Source: Methanobacteriota archaeon (lineage in GTDB: Archaea; Halobacteriota; Methanocellia; Methanocellales; Methanocellaceae). Taken from it: a DNA stretch of 21,603 bases. The notes below the pieces were generated by a model, which was given only the letters and a program-made list of their open reading frames with translations, had not been told where the DNA came from and ran no database searches. Location of the stretch: positions 1 through 21,603 of the forward strand of contig JAEZKS010000207.1 of the NCBI GenBank assembly GCA_023436075.1, written 5' to 3'. Shown here in pieces: positions 7,781-14,962 of this stretch. Within the stretch, counting starts at the first letter, position 1. Each line of letters begins with the position of its first letter. The position numbers and the translations under genes were made by a program.

Positions 7781-8666
7781 CGTTAGCGGTTCTCAGGGTA
7801 ACCGTCAGGCTGCCGGCGCCGCCCGTCGTATATCCCTTTAGCTGTGAGTTCTTATCGACGGTCGCGTTGAATTGCAGCGAGCCGTGTCTCACCCGGCCGT
7901 TGAGGGTGCTGGCGTCGACGGAGAACAACGTATCCCGGGGCAGAGTAACATCCACGCGGCCGTTCCATGTGTCGGCGTACAGCGTGCCTGTGGACTGGAG
8001 CGTGTCCGCCTCTATCCTGCCATTCTTGGTAATCAGCGTGGTATTTGTCGCCTCGAAAGGTCCGGATGCATCCACGTCCCCGTTCAACGTCTCCATGCGG
8101 ACTATGTCGTAGCTGCCGCCGTCGAGAATGACGTCGCCGTTCATGCTGTATAAGATCGCGGAGCTGCCGTGCAGCGGAGCCACGGTCACGCGGCCGTTCC
8201 ACGTGTTGAGGTTGAGAACGTACGAAGAATTCTCAGGGACCAGGACCGTTACGTCGGCACCATAGTTGCCTGTCGGCAGGTATCCGGGATTGCGCTTGGC
8301 CTCTGCAGTAATCCTGACCGTATCGTTGTTGATCACATTGCTACGCGTACTGGTTAGCATATCGTTTATGCGTCCCTCTGGGTAAAATATGTCATAGGTG
8401 ACCGTGACATTGGTAACCGCGGCTGACTCCTGTATCGTGATACCGCCGTTGATCGTGTTCACGTAGAGTTCAATGTTGGCCGCTCCGCCGTGCACGGTCG
8501 TGTCCGTACGGTGCTCCTGGGAGTAGCTGTTCCATTCGCCCCAGTGCCACGAGGTGGTGCTGAAGAATAACATGCAGGCACAGCATGCTGCGCCTATGAC
8601 TGCGAGTATGGCCAGGACGGCGACGATCGCGATCCCGGCGATGATTACTTTATCGTCGACTTTCAA
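7758..8666 (-). CDS. DUF4097-type membrane-anchored beta-repeat protein
   Basis: This 302-residue protein starts with a short cytoplasmic tail and one membrane helix (about residues 8-36). A long extracellular domain follows, with regularly repeated NG(D/R/E)(V/I) turns such as NGGITIQ, NGRVTVA, NGDVILD, NGDVDAS, NGRIEAD and NGEINIG, spaced about 20-25 residues. This is the signature of DUF4097-like right-handed beta-helix proteins, whose role is unknown and which are often cell-surface or envelope-stress related. The start is a TTG at 8666, supported by a GGAGG site seven bases upstream. No in-frame ATG fits. It appears monocistronic, with a hairpin at its stop codon. An adhesin-like function is only a guess. 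Confidence 0.8.
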   Translation of the reverse strand: MKVDDKVIIAGIAIVAVLAILAVIGAACCACMLFFSTTSWHWGEWNSYSQEHRTDTTVHGGAANIELYVNTINGGITIQESAAVTNVTVTYDIFYPEGRINDMLTSTRSNVINNDTVRITAEAKRNPGYLPTGNYGADVTVLVPENSSYVLNLNTWNGRVTVAPLHGSSAILYSMNGDVILDGGSYDIVRMETLNGDVDASGPFEATNTTLITKNGRIEADTLQSTGTLYADTWNGRVDVTLPRDTLFSVDASTLNGRVRHGSLQFNATVDKNSQLKGYTTGGAGSLTVTLRTANGEINIGY

Positions 8667-8673
8667 CTGAATG

Positions 8674-8678
8674 CCTCC
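8674..8678 (-). promoter_or_regulatory. ribosome binding site fixing a TTG start
   Basis: GGAGG on the minus strand lies seven bases before the TTG at 8666. It is the best Shine-Dalgarno site in the area and decides the start of the DUF4097 gene. Confidence 0.7.
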
Positions 8679-8854
8679 TGGTCCGGGACTGCCGGAAGTA
8701 TAGGATGTGGCTTTATCGCTCCCTCAATATAATCGAGAATATAAAAGGCTTTCTAGCATTGGACAGGACGGCTAATGCACTGGCTTTTCCATTGCAGGCG
8801 GCGCGTGAATGTCAGTGGCGTTTTTAGCCCTTTAGGGAGTTAGGGAGGTAAATT

Positions 8855-9019
8855 ATGCGGACTGGCTTATTCGCGCGTCATGACGCGGCATTTACGGGAG
8901 GAGGGGTCGGAGTCGTGATACTTATAGCGACATCCAACATGCCATCGTCGCTGGTAAGAGTGGCACCGCCTGCATTTATGGAGCCAACACCTCGGGATCA
9001 CGTATGGGCCTGCCATTAG
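8855..9019 (+). CDS. possible 54-residue small protein
   Basis: The frame starts at an ATG preceded by GGGAGG at six bases and encodes MRTGLFARHDAAF and so on, ending at TAG. There is a weakly hydrophobic segment (GVGVVILIATS, about residues 17-27) but no recognisable domain. The strong ribosome binding site is the only positive evidence. The residue mix is not clearly protein-like, and the frame may be chance. Confidence 0.22.
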   Translation: MRTGLFARHDAAFTGGGVGVVILIATSNMPSSLVRVAPPAFMEPTPRDHVWACH

Positions 9020-9437
9020 AGGCGGCCTGCATACGATCTCCTTTCGGTATGTTTTGCGGTATATATGGCTGGTATATCTGCTACGGTTTTGCCGTTTTTA
9101 CGTTTTTATCGGAGTTGGTATGTATGGAGTTGGGCCCGTGGGATGTCTTACCTCTCATCTCACGAGTGCACTTTCTAAGGTCAATTAAAGTATTTATAGT
9201 TTTCTGTTAACTGCCTCAACCGATCTTACGATTGACACTATTTTCATAACAATAGCCCTATTGAGGCTAAAATATCACCATATAGCGCCGTTTTGTCGCA
9301 ACTTATTTATATCGATCATTTCAATTCTATTGCTTCATCGTGGGTTGCTGCGGGAACAAGGCTGCAGACATCGCATGTCCGGTTAAGGGACGGGTAAACT
9401 GCGGCCTTTTCGTCATCCTCGGCATCCTGAACCAAAG

Positions 9438-9446
9438 TTTTATCTT
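9438..9446 (+). promoter_or_regulatory. TATA-like box of argG
   Basis: GTTTTATCTT lies about 40 bases before the argG ATG and would give a leader of roughly 15 bases. An alternative box, ACTTATTTATAT at 9301-9312, would give a leader of about 145 bases. Confidence 0.4.
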
Positions 9447-9480
9447 CTCCGACAATGTTTACGCTGTTGTTGTGAGGCCT

Positions 9481-10665
9481 ATGGTCAAGAAAGTCGTACT
9501 GGCATATTCCGGCGGGCTGGACACCTCTGTCTGCATACCGCTGCTGAAGGAAAACTACGGGTTCGACAAAGTCATCACCGTGACGGTGGACGTGGGACAG
9601 CCGGCTGCGGAGATAAAGATCGCCGCGGACAAGGCGAAGCTGATCTCCGACAAGCACTACACCATCGATGCGAAAAGCGAGTTTGTCAGCGACTACATCT
9701 TCCCCATGATCAAGGCGAATGCCATGTACGAGGGGTACGTGATCGGCACGTCCATGGCCAGGCCTCTGATAGCCCGGAAATGCGTCGAGGTCGCGAAAAA
9801 GGAGAAGGCTGACGCCCTCGCCCACGGCTGCACCGGCAAGGGCAACGACCAGCTCCGCTTCGAGGCAGTGTTTCGGCAAACCGACCTGCCGGTCATCGCG
9901 CCCATGCGAGAGATGAACCTGACGCGCGAGTGGGAGATCGACTACGCGAAGAAGCACAAGATCCCGGTGCCCGTGACGAAGGCCAAGCCCTGGAGCGTGG
10001 ACGAGAACATCTGGTCCCGCAGCATCGAGGGTGGCAGGCTGGAGGACCCGGGCTTCATCCCTCCGGAGGAGATCTACGGCTGGACGCAGGACCCGGTCAA
10101 GGCCCCGAATAAGCCCGAGATCGTCGCCATCGGCTTCGAAAAGGGCGTCCCTGTCTCTCTTAACGGCAAAAAGGCGAACGGTGTCTCGATCGTCGAGTCA
10201 CTGCAGAAGATCGCCGGCAAACATGGCGTCGGCCGCACTGACATGATGGAGGACCGCGTCCTGGGGCTGAAGGCACGAGAGAACTACGAGCACCCTGCGG
10301 CGACCGTGCTGCTGACCGCTCACAAGGACCTGGAGAAGTTCTGTCTCACCCGTGCCGAGCTGCGGTTCAAGGAGTCGGTGGACCTGGCGTGGGCCGAGCT
10401 GGGCTACATGGGCCTGGTGGACGAGCCGCTGTTCGCCGACCTGAACGCGTTCGTCGACGCCACGCAGGAGCGGGTGAACGGCACGGTGAAAATCCGCCTC
10501 TACAAGGGCAGCTGCATGCCGGTCGCGCGCGAGTCGAGGACGGCACTCTACAGCGAAGAGCTGGTTTCCTTCGACGGGAAGTCGCTGGACCAGAAGGACG
10601 CAGAGGGATATGCCAAATTCCACGGCTTCCAGGCGAGGCTGTATAAGAAGTTACACGGCAAGTAG
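9481..10665 (+). CDS. argG: argininosuccinate synthase
   Basis: ArgG condenses citrulline and aspartate with ATP to argininosuccinate, the penultimate step of arginine synthesis. The 394-residue protein has the N-type ATP pyrophosphatase loop AYSGGLDTS (residues 8-16), VDVGQ (36-40), GTSMARPLIA (89-98) and the GCTGKGNDQLRFE signature (116-128). The IWSRSIEGGRLEDP stretch also fits the family. The ATG at 9481 was chosen because homologs start a few residues before the ATP loop and GAGG lies five bases upstream. The frame stays open for 47 more codons to a GTG at 9340, but that part looks non-coding. CarAB, encoded about 2 kb to the left, supplies carbamoyl phosphate to the same pathway, but the genes are not in one operon. 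Confidence 0.97.
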   Translation: MVKKVVLAYSGGLDTSVCIPLLKENYGFDKVITVTVDVGQPAAEIKIAADKAKLISDKHYTIDAKSEFVSDYIFPMIKANAMYEGYVIGTSMARPLIARKCVEVAKKEKADALAHGCTGKGNDQLRFEAVFRQTDLPVIAPMREMNLTREWEIDYAKKHKIPVPVTKAKPWSVDENIWSRSIEGGRLEDPGFIPPEEIYGWTQDPVKAPNKPEIVAIGFEKGVPVSLNGKKANGVSIVESLQKIAGKHGVGRTDMMEDRVLGLKARENYEHPAATVLLTAHKDLEKFCLTRAELRFKESVDLAWAELGYMGLVDEPLFADLNAFVDATQERVNGTVKIRLYKGSCMPVARESRTALYSEELVSFDGKSLDQKDAEGYAKFHGFQARLYKKLHGK

Positions 10666-10687
10666 AGTCTCCAGTCCGGGGGCAATG

Positions 10688-10699
10688 CTTATAATATAG
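10688..10699 (+). promoter_or_regulatory. TATA-like box of the Zn-ribbon/aEF1B operon
   Basis: CTTATAATATAG lies about 50 bases before the ATG of the Zn-ribbon gene. It would place a transcript start near 10720, ahead of the GAGGAG ribosome binding site. Confidence 0.45.
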
Positions 10700-10747
10700 T
10701 GTGACCATAGGCAAGACACCAATCAGGATTATCGAGGAGAATATAAT

Positions 10748-10921
10748 ATGGCAGAAGAGAAACAAGTCGAACACTGCGTCTCGTGCAACGTACGGTTGAC
10801 CGGCGAGGGCGCAGTCAAATTCAAGTGTCCGATCTGCGGCGCCGAGATGGGCCGCTGCGGCAAGTGCCGGCAGCAGTCCAACCCGTTCTCGTGCCCGAAG
10901 TGCGGGTTCCAGGGGCCGTGA
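10748..10921 (+). CDS. small Zn-ribbon protein, predicted RNA-binding
   Basis: This 57-residue protein carries ten cysteines, nearly all in CxxC-type pairs: CVSC (10-13), CPIC (27-30), CGKC (37-40) and CPKC (49-52). It ends in the typical CGFQGP. The pattern matches the archaeal small zinc-ribbon family (COG2888-like, as in haloarchaeal HVO_2753) predicted to bind RNA and act in translation. GAGGAG lies about eight bases before the ATG. The aEF1B gene begins four bases after its stop, and this pairing is common in archaea, supporting a translation role. The molecular function is not established. Confidence 0.85.
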   Translation: MAEEKQVEHCVSCNVRLTGEGAVKFKCPICGAEMGRCGKCRQQSNPFSCPKCGFQGP

Positions 10922-10925
10922 GACC

Positions 10926-11195
10926 ATGGGAGAAGTACTGGCCGCCATCAGGGTCATGCCGGACAGCGCGGACAGAGACCTGAAGAAGCTCGAGGAAAGC
11001 TGCGTAGCCGTGCTGCCGAAGAGCGCAAAGCTACAGGGCGTCCAGGTCAAGCCGATCGCGTTCGGCCTGAAGGCTCTCATCTTCGCAGTGATGGTCAGCG
11101 ACTCCGAGGGTGGCACTGATGCCATCGAGGAGGCCTTCGCGAAGGTCCCCGGTGTTGAGAACGTCACTGTGGATTCGGCTGGCAGGGTCTTCTGA
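10926..11195 (+). CDS. ef1b: translation elongation factor aEF1B (EF-1 beta)
   Basis: aEF1B is the guanine nucleotide exchange factor of archaeal EF-1 alpha, releasing GDP so that the factor can reload with GTP and aminoacyl-tRNA. The 89-residue length is typical of the archaeal protein, which corresponds to the C-terminal catalytic domain of the eukaryotic factor. Family features include the start GEVLAAIRVMPDSADRDL and the PIAFGLKAL segment (about 43-51). It starts four bases after the Zn-ribbon gene stop, so the two are one operon. A pyrimidine-rich stretch (CCTTGCCTTTCGCCTTTT) right after the stop may end the transcript. Confidence 0.95.
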   Translation: MGEVLAAIRVMPDSADRDLKKLEESCVAVLPKSAKLQGVQVKPIAFGLKALIFAVMVSDSEGGTDAIEEAFAKVPGVENVTVDSAGRVF

Positions 11196-11237
11196 TCCTT
11201 GCCTTTCGCCTTTTACGCCCTCTGACGTCCTCGAATA

Positions 11238-11247
11238 TTTTATATAC
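11238..11247 (+). promoter_or_regulatory. TATA-like box of tRNA-Ala
   Basis: TTTTATATAC lies about 30 bases before the first base of the tRNA, the normal archaeal spacing. Confidence 0.6.
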
Positions 11248-11274
11248 TACAAGTATCATCTCTATGTGCAAGTC

Positions 11275-11346
11275 GGGCTCTTAACTCAGGGGTAGAGTGC
11301 TACGTTCGCAACGTAGATGCCGCGGGTTCAATTCCCGCAGGGTCCA
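11275..11346 (+). tRNA. tRNA-Ala (anticodon CGC)
   Basis: A complete 72-base cloverleaf can be drawn. The acceptor is GGGCTCT with AGGGTCC. The D arm is ACTC/GAGT. The anticodon stem is CTACG/CGTAG around TTCGCAA, giving anticodon CGC for GCG. The T arm is GCGGG/CCCGC around TTCAATT. The G3-U70 wobble pair, the main identity element for alanine, and discriminator A are both present. The CCA end is not encoded. No intron is seen. The three-hairpin repeat copy B starts four bases after the 3' end. Confidence 0.96.
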
Positions 11347-11350
11347 TAAA

Positions 11351-11487
11351 AAGTTTTAGGGGCTCCCGGGGGATTTTTCAAAATCCCCCTGGGTCTCGAC
11401 ACTAAACACATGTGCCGAAGGCACAGATTTTAGGATCGTTTTGGAGAGGTACAAGGGGAACCTTTTTCCAAAAGGTTCCCCTGTACA
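11351..11487 (+). repeat. three-hairpin intergenic repeat, copy B
   Basis: This copy has the same order of parts as copy A (299-440): AAGTTTT, a GGGGGATTTT/AAAATCCCCC hairpin (11368-11389), a GTGCC/GGCAC hairpin with a 3-base loop (11412-11424), and a perfect 12-bp GGGGAACC/GGTTCCCC-type hairpin (11455-11481) followed by TGTACA. It begins four bases after the tRNA, just as copy A begins a few bases after pfk. It may serve as a transcription terminator for the tRNA, or be a dispersed element that sits at gene ends. Confidence 0.7.
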
Positions 11488-11777
11488 CTTGACTGAACAA
11501 CAACTCTTTACATAATTTTTCCGGGCTTTATCATGAGGATGCCCTGCTCTTCCTCGTGCTCGCACGCGAAAAAAGCATCCGACAGCGTCGGTTTACCGTC
11601 CATGGCTTCCTCTCGGTAACCACTTTTGTCTAAAATTTCTCAAAAAAGCTATGAAAGCCCCCGGCATGGCCTGAAACCGATTAAAAAAGGTCTGCATGCG
11701 CCCTCTATGGCCTCCGTGATACCATTATTTTTAAGTAATAAGCCGGTATTGTATTCTGCGTATCAGGAGGCGTTCAA
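11488..11777. other. intergenic region after the repeat element
   Basis: Apart from a possible 31-residue minus-strand gene (11508-11603), I see only an AT-rich promoter-like part. TTTTTAAGTAATA at about 11728-11740 could be the TATA box of the membrane protein gene that starts at 11778. Confidence 0.45.
11508..11603 (-). CDS. possible 31-residue protein
   Basis: A 32-codon frame starts at an ATG preceded by GAGAGG at five bases. It encodes a short acidic-then-basic peptide (MDGKPTLSDAFFACEHEEEQ at the start, ending IKPGKIM). The residue composition is protein-like, and it lies between gene ends with no overlap. I do not recognise it, and so short a frame could be chance. Confidence 0.35.
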   Translation of the reverse strand: MDGKPTLSDAFFACEHEEEQGILMIKPGKIM

Positions 11778-12731
11778 ATGGCTAACAAAGCGGCCCCGAA
11801 AAGAACTAAAAAGGAACTGGAAGAAGCGAAGAAAAGGCGCTGGATGGTTATTATAATGGCAGTACTGATGGCAGGGATAATGTTGATCGTACCGCTGGAA
11901 CTCCTGTTCAACCCGACTCAGCCACCTGATGCCGGCTCTGATGGCACGCAGACTAATTCCTTCAATTCCATCGTAGATGCGCTGAAGTATCTGCCAGCGA
12001 ACGCCAACTATGTCCGGTATGTCGATCTCAACGCCAGCAGTGCCATCGCGGAATGGTCCCAGAGCAATCCCTACGTAGGCGCTAACCTGCCCAACGCGAG
12101 CATAATGGGCACGACGGCTAAAAAAGATGCCCTGGCCAGCTTCCCGTACCCGACGCTTTCCCTGTTGGTCGTCCAGGACCAGCAGCAGGCCGTTGTCCTC
12201 TCTGACTTCGGCGAAAAGTATGATAACGCGAACTATCCCAAGACGTCGATCAAAGGTGTTGATCTTCGCATGGTCACCGACCTCTACGGCTTCACGGCCG
12301 GTTCTTATCCTACAATCAGTGGACGGAAAGAGTACGTGACTGAAGTCGCCAATTACAACAAACCCGATACTGCTTACACTGACTATGCAGACCTGATAGC
12401 GCATGCCAACCAGTCGGCCAAGACCGCACAGTTCGCAGTGGTCGGCACGTCCGTCAGCCTGGGATTAGGCGACCGGTACTTTGCCGGCGTGACGCCGATC
12501 AACGACACGATGTGCGACTATAAGATCGTCATCCACCTGAACCAGACGTTCAACGAGACCAGGCAAAAGGAACTCTCCGATAGCTGGCAAGGCGGGGCGG
12601 CGATGTACGGCATCCAGGCACAGCCCCTGCAGTTCATCGATAGCTATCTGATCATGTCGGCCAGAGGCAATATTAAAACGTGCCTCGACGACATGGCAGA
12701 GACGACAAGATGGAACTTCATCCTGGGATGA
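11778..12731 (+). CDS. membrane-anchored exported protein, unknown function
   Basis: This 317-residue protein has a Lys/Arg-rich cytoplasmic N-terminus (residues 1-21), one membrane helix (about 22-45) and a large outer domain with scattered Asn-X-Ser/Thr sites. A GGAGG site lies just upstream of the ATG. The outer part opens with a SFNSIVDALKYLPANANYVRY stretch of the kind seen in archaeal surface proteins that begin with an 'alpha-helix then beta' repeat, but I recognise no family. It stands alone, with its own TATA-like region and a strong terminator shared with hypD. Confidence 0.8.
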   Translation: MANKAAPKRTKKELEEAKKRRWMVIIMAVLMAGIMLIVPLELLFNPTQPPDAGSDGTQTNSFNSIVDALKYLPANANYVRYVDLNASSAIAEWSQSNPYVGANLPNASIMGTTAKKDALASFPYPTLSLLVVQDQQQAVVLSDFGEKYDNANYPKTSIKGVDLRMVTDLYGFTAGSYPTISGRKEYVTEVANYNKPDTAYTDYADLIAHANQSAKTAQFAVVGTSVSLGLGDRYFAGVTPINDTMCDYKIVIHLNQTFNETRQKELSDSWQGGAAMYGIQAQPLQFIDSYLIMSARGNIKTCLDDMAETTRWNFILG

Positions 12732-12743
12732 AAAAACGTGGCA

Positions 12744-12767
12744 GGCAGCCGTCATTAACCGGCTGCC
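12744..12767. terminator. bidirectional terminator between two convergent genes
   Basis: GGCAGCCG and CGGCTGCC form a perfect 8-bp stem around an 8-base loop. A T-run follows on the plus strand (12774-12779), and an A-run on the other side (12731-12736) reads as a T-run on the minus strand. The hairpin therefore suits both the exported-protein gene and hypD. Confidence 0.65.
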
Positions 12768-12797
12768 ATGATCTTTTTTAAAAAGCGCTTTCTTCTC

Positions 12798-13889
12798 TTA
12801 TCCGTGCATCGCCTGCGATCCGACGATCTTATGTGCCTTGCCGTAAGTGTACCAGATCCGGCATGCGCCTTCGGAGGACACCATGCAGGCGCCGACCGGT
12901 TTGAGCGGCGTACAGGCCTTCCCGAAGAGCTTGCAGTCTGTCGGCTCTTTGATGCCGCGAAGTAACTGGTTGCACAGGCATCCGGTCGTCACTTTTTTGT
13001 CGACGAGCCTGATGCCGAACTTCTTCAGGGCATCGTACTTCTCGTACTGTGGCTTTAGCTTCAGGCCGGAACCAGGAATGGACGGAAAGCCCCGCCACAC
13101 GATGTCGCAGGCGTCGAAAACCTCTGCCATCATGCGCTGCGCCTTCACGTTGCCCTCCGGACGCACCGCCCGTGCGTAGGCATTCTCGACGACGGCCCGG
13201 CTCTCCGCGATCTGCTTCACGAGCATGTATAGCCCGTACATGACTTCCAGCGGATCGAACCCGGCGATCACTTGCGGGACCGGGAATGCCTCGTACTCAT
13301 GGACGCCGGCGATAGTGCACACATGTCCGGGCAGCAGAAAGCCGTCGAGCTTAGCCTCCCCCTGCTCCATGAGCCACTTCATGGCCGGAGGCACCAGCCT
13401 GTGCGAAAGGATGACTGAGAAGTTGTCCGGCGGGCTCGCCAGCAGCACTGCGGCAGTCGTCGGAGCCGTGGTCTCGAAGCCGACGGCCATGAACACGACT
13501 TCCTTCGAGGTGTTCTCCCTGGCGATGTCGACCGCCTGCGCTATACTCTGTACGATACGGATGTCGCCCTTCGAGTCATAGAGACTGGTCTTCGTGCCAG
13601 GCACGCGAAGCAGATCGCCGTAGGTGCAGATGATTTTGCCCTGCTCTGCGAGTTCCACGATAGCGTCGATCTCGCTCTGCGGAGTGACGCACACCGGGCA
13701 CCCAGGGCCCATGACGACTTTGATGTTCGGCGGCAGGAGCGACCGTATGCCGCTCTTCGTGATGGTGTACTCGTGCGTGCCGCACACGTGCATGATCTTG
13801 ATGTCCCGGCCGGCGGCGAGCTTCTCGATCTGCTCTGCCAGGCCCTTTGCCAGCTGCTCCTGTCCCTGTGCAGTCGCCTGTCCTGTCAT
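12798..13889 (-). CDS. hypD: [NiFe]-hydrogenase maturation protein HypD
   Basis: HypD is the iron-sulfur scaffold on which, with HypC, the Fe(CN)2CO group of [NiFe]-hydrogenases is assembled in the cytoplasm. The 363-residue protein has all hallmark motifs: MHVCGTHE (33-40), GPGCPVCVTP (61-70), GFETTAPTTA (137-146) and LPGHVCTI. The C-terminal cysteines in GCLCNQLL, CKLFGKAC and GACMVSSEGAC hold the [4Fe-4S] cluster. GGAGAG lies nine bases before the ATG, inside the 3' end of nadA. The gene follows nadA by three bases, so they are one operon. No other hyp gene is in view, so the remaining maturation genes must lie elsewhere. Confidence 0.96.
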   Translation of the reverse strand: MTGQATAQGQEQLAKGLAEQIEKLAAGRDIKIMHVCGTHEYTITKSGIRSLLPPNIKVVMGPGCPVCVTPQSEIDAIVELAEQGKIICTYGDLLRVPGTKTSLYDSKGDIRIVQSIAQAVDIARENTSKEVVFMAVGFETTAPTTAAVLLASPPDNFSVILSHRLVPPAMKWLMEQGEAKLDGFLLPGHVCTIAGVHEYEAFPVPQVIAGFDPLEVMYGLYMLVKQIAESRAVVENAYARAVRPEGNVKAQRMMAEVFDACDIVWRGFPSIPGSGLKLKPQYEKYDALKKFGIRLVDKKVTTGCLCNQLLRGIKEPTDCKLFGKACTPLKPVGACMVSSEGACRIWYTYGKAHKIVGSQAMHG

Positions 13890-13892
13890 ATT

Positions 13893-14801
13893 TTACTTCT
13901 CTCCTCTGCCCACTGCGAGCATTCTGTCTAATGACATTTTCGCGCGTATACGTATATTTTCCGGGACCGTGATCGGTGTGCGCATGTCCTGCAGACTGTC
14001 CCGTATCGTCTCCAGCGTGTTCATCTTCATGTTGGGGCATACGACGTAGTTCGACACCGGATAAAAGTTTCGTCCGGGGTTTTCCTTCTTGAGCCGGTGG
14101 ATGATGCCGACCTCAGTGCCGATGATCAGGTCTTTCGTCGTCGTCTTCACGTACTTGAGCATTCCATCCGTCGAATAGACGCCGTCAGCGAGGTCGATGA
14201 CCTCCTGCCGGCACTCCGGATGCACGATTACCTCGGCGCCCGGATGGTCCAGCTTCGAGATCAGGATGTCGCCGGCAGTGATCTGGTGGTGAGTCGGGCA
14301 GAAGCCGTCCCACGGGTAGATCTTTTTGGATGTAAACCGCTGTGTGTACGTTGCCAGGTTGTAGTCCGGCACGAAGATCACCTCATCCTGCTCCAGCGAG
14401 TTGACGACTTTGATCGCGTTGGAGGAGGTGCAACAAATGTCGCTTTCTGCCTTGACTGCCGCGGAAGAGTTGACATAACACACCGTCGCTGCGCCCGGGT
14501 GTTCCTTCTTGAACGCCCGCAGGGCTTCCGGCGTGATCATCTCGGCCATGGGGCACTTCGCCTCGGGCTTGGGGTTGAGCACGACCTTGCCCGGGTTCAG
14601 CACGGCAGCGGATTCGGCCATGAAGTCCACGCCGCAGAAGACGATCACTTTAGCGTCGACCTCGACAGCCTTCATGCTCAGCCCCAGTGAGTCGCCCGTG
14701 TAATCGGCGATGTCCTGCACTTCACCGCGCTGGTAGTTGTGGGCCAGGATCACGGCGTTACGTTCGCTTTTGAGCTTCGAAATCTCATCAACAAGGCTCA
14801 T
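13893..14801 (-). CDS. nadA: quinolinate synthase NadA
   Basis: NadA condenses iminoaspartate with dihydroxyacetone phosphate to quinolinate in de novo NAD synthesis and needs a [4Fe-4S] cluster. The 302-residue length fits the archaeal/short form. Cluster ligands are visible at the expected spacing: Cys83 (AKCPMA), Cys168 (DGFCPTHH) and Cys255 (YVVCPNMKM). ILAHNYQ (18-24), VNSSAAVKAESD (110-121) and HPEC (194-197) are also conserved. The partner genes for aspartate oxidation and quinolinate phosphoribosyl transfer are not next to it. It is followed after three bases by hypD, an unusual partner that shares only the use of an iron-sulfur cluster. A TATA-like TTAATTATTT lies about 40-50 bases upstream of the start. 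Confidence 0.96.
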   Translation of the reverse strand: MSLVDEISKLKSERNAVILAHNYQRGEVQDIADYTGDSLGLSMKAVEVDAKVIVFCGVDFMAESAAVLNPGKVVLNPKPEAKCPMAEMITPEALRAFKKEHPGAATVCYVNSSAAVKAESDICCTSSNAIKVVNSLEQDEVIFVPDYNLATYTQRFTSKKIYPWDGFCPTHHQITAGDILISKLDHPGAEVIVHPECRQEVIDLADGVYSTDGMLKYVKTTTKDLIIGTEVGIIHRLKKENPGRNFYPVSNYVVCPNMKMNTLETIRDSLQDMRTPITVPENIRIRAKMSLDRMLAVGRGEK

Positions 14802-14889
14802 AGTAGTCTCTTTCGGGATGTTGCAGAACCTTGTACCTGCAAATAATTAAAGTTATCCGTTAGCACGGAGCTGGTCTCGTTACCCCTAA

Positions 14890-14913
14890 CAGTGCCGATC
14901 TTTTCCGGCACTG
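14890..14913 (-). terminator. possible terminator hairpin after the surface-protein operon
   Basis: CAGTGCCG and CGGCACTG form an 8-bp stem around an 8-base loop, some 50 bases beyond the stop of the minus-strand gene ending at 14963. No clear T-run follows, so its role as a terminator is uncertain. Confidence 0.35.
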
Positions 14914-14962
14914 ATACAGGAAAAATAAGTTCGACAGGGCAACAGCCGATCTGGTTGGCCTG

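Larger units (their letters stand above)
8667..9480. other. long region with little coding evidence before argG
   Basis: About 800 bases separate the divergent DUF4097 gene and argG. One 54-codon frame with a good ribosome binding site lies at 8855-9019, and a 68-codon frame at 9004-9210 has neither good composition nor context. A 7-bp inverted pair, GCCTCAA/TTGAGGC (about 9212-9270), brackets about 40 bases. TATA-like boxes at 9301-9313 and 9438-9446 could serve argG. The region may contain decayed coding sequence or an undetected RNA, but I see no recognisable one. Confidence 0.4.

Noticed and set aside
9004..9210. 68-codon frame rich in Phe, Cys and Trp
   Set aside because: It has no ribosome site, overlaps another candidate frame and has an unlikely residue composition.
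9340..9480. Upstream extension of argG by 47 residues
   Set aside because: Homologs start just before the SGGLDTS loop. GAGG lies right before the ATG at 9481. A TATA-like box lies inside the extension.
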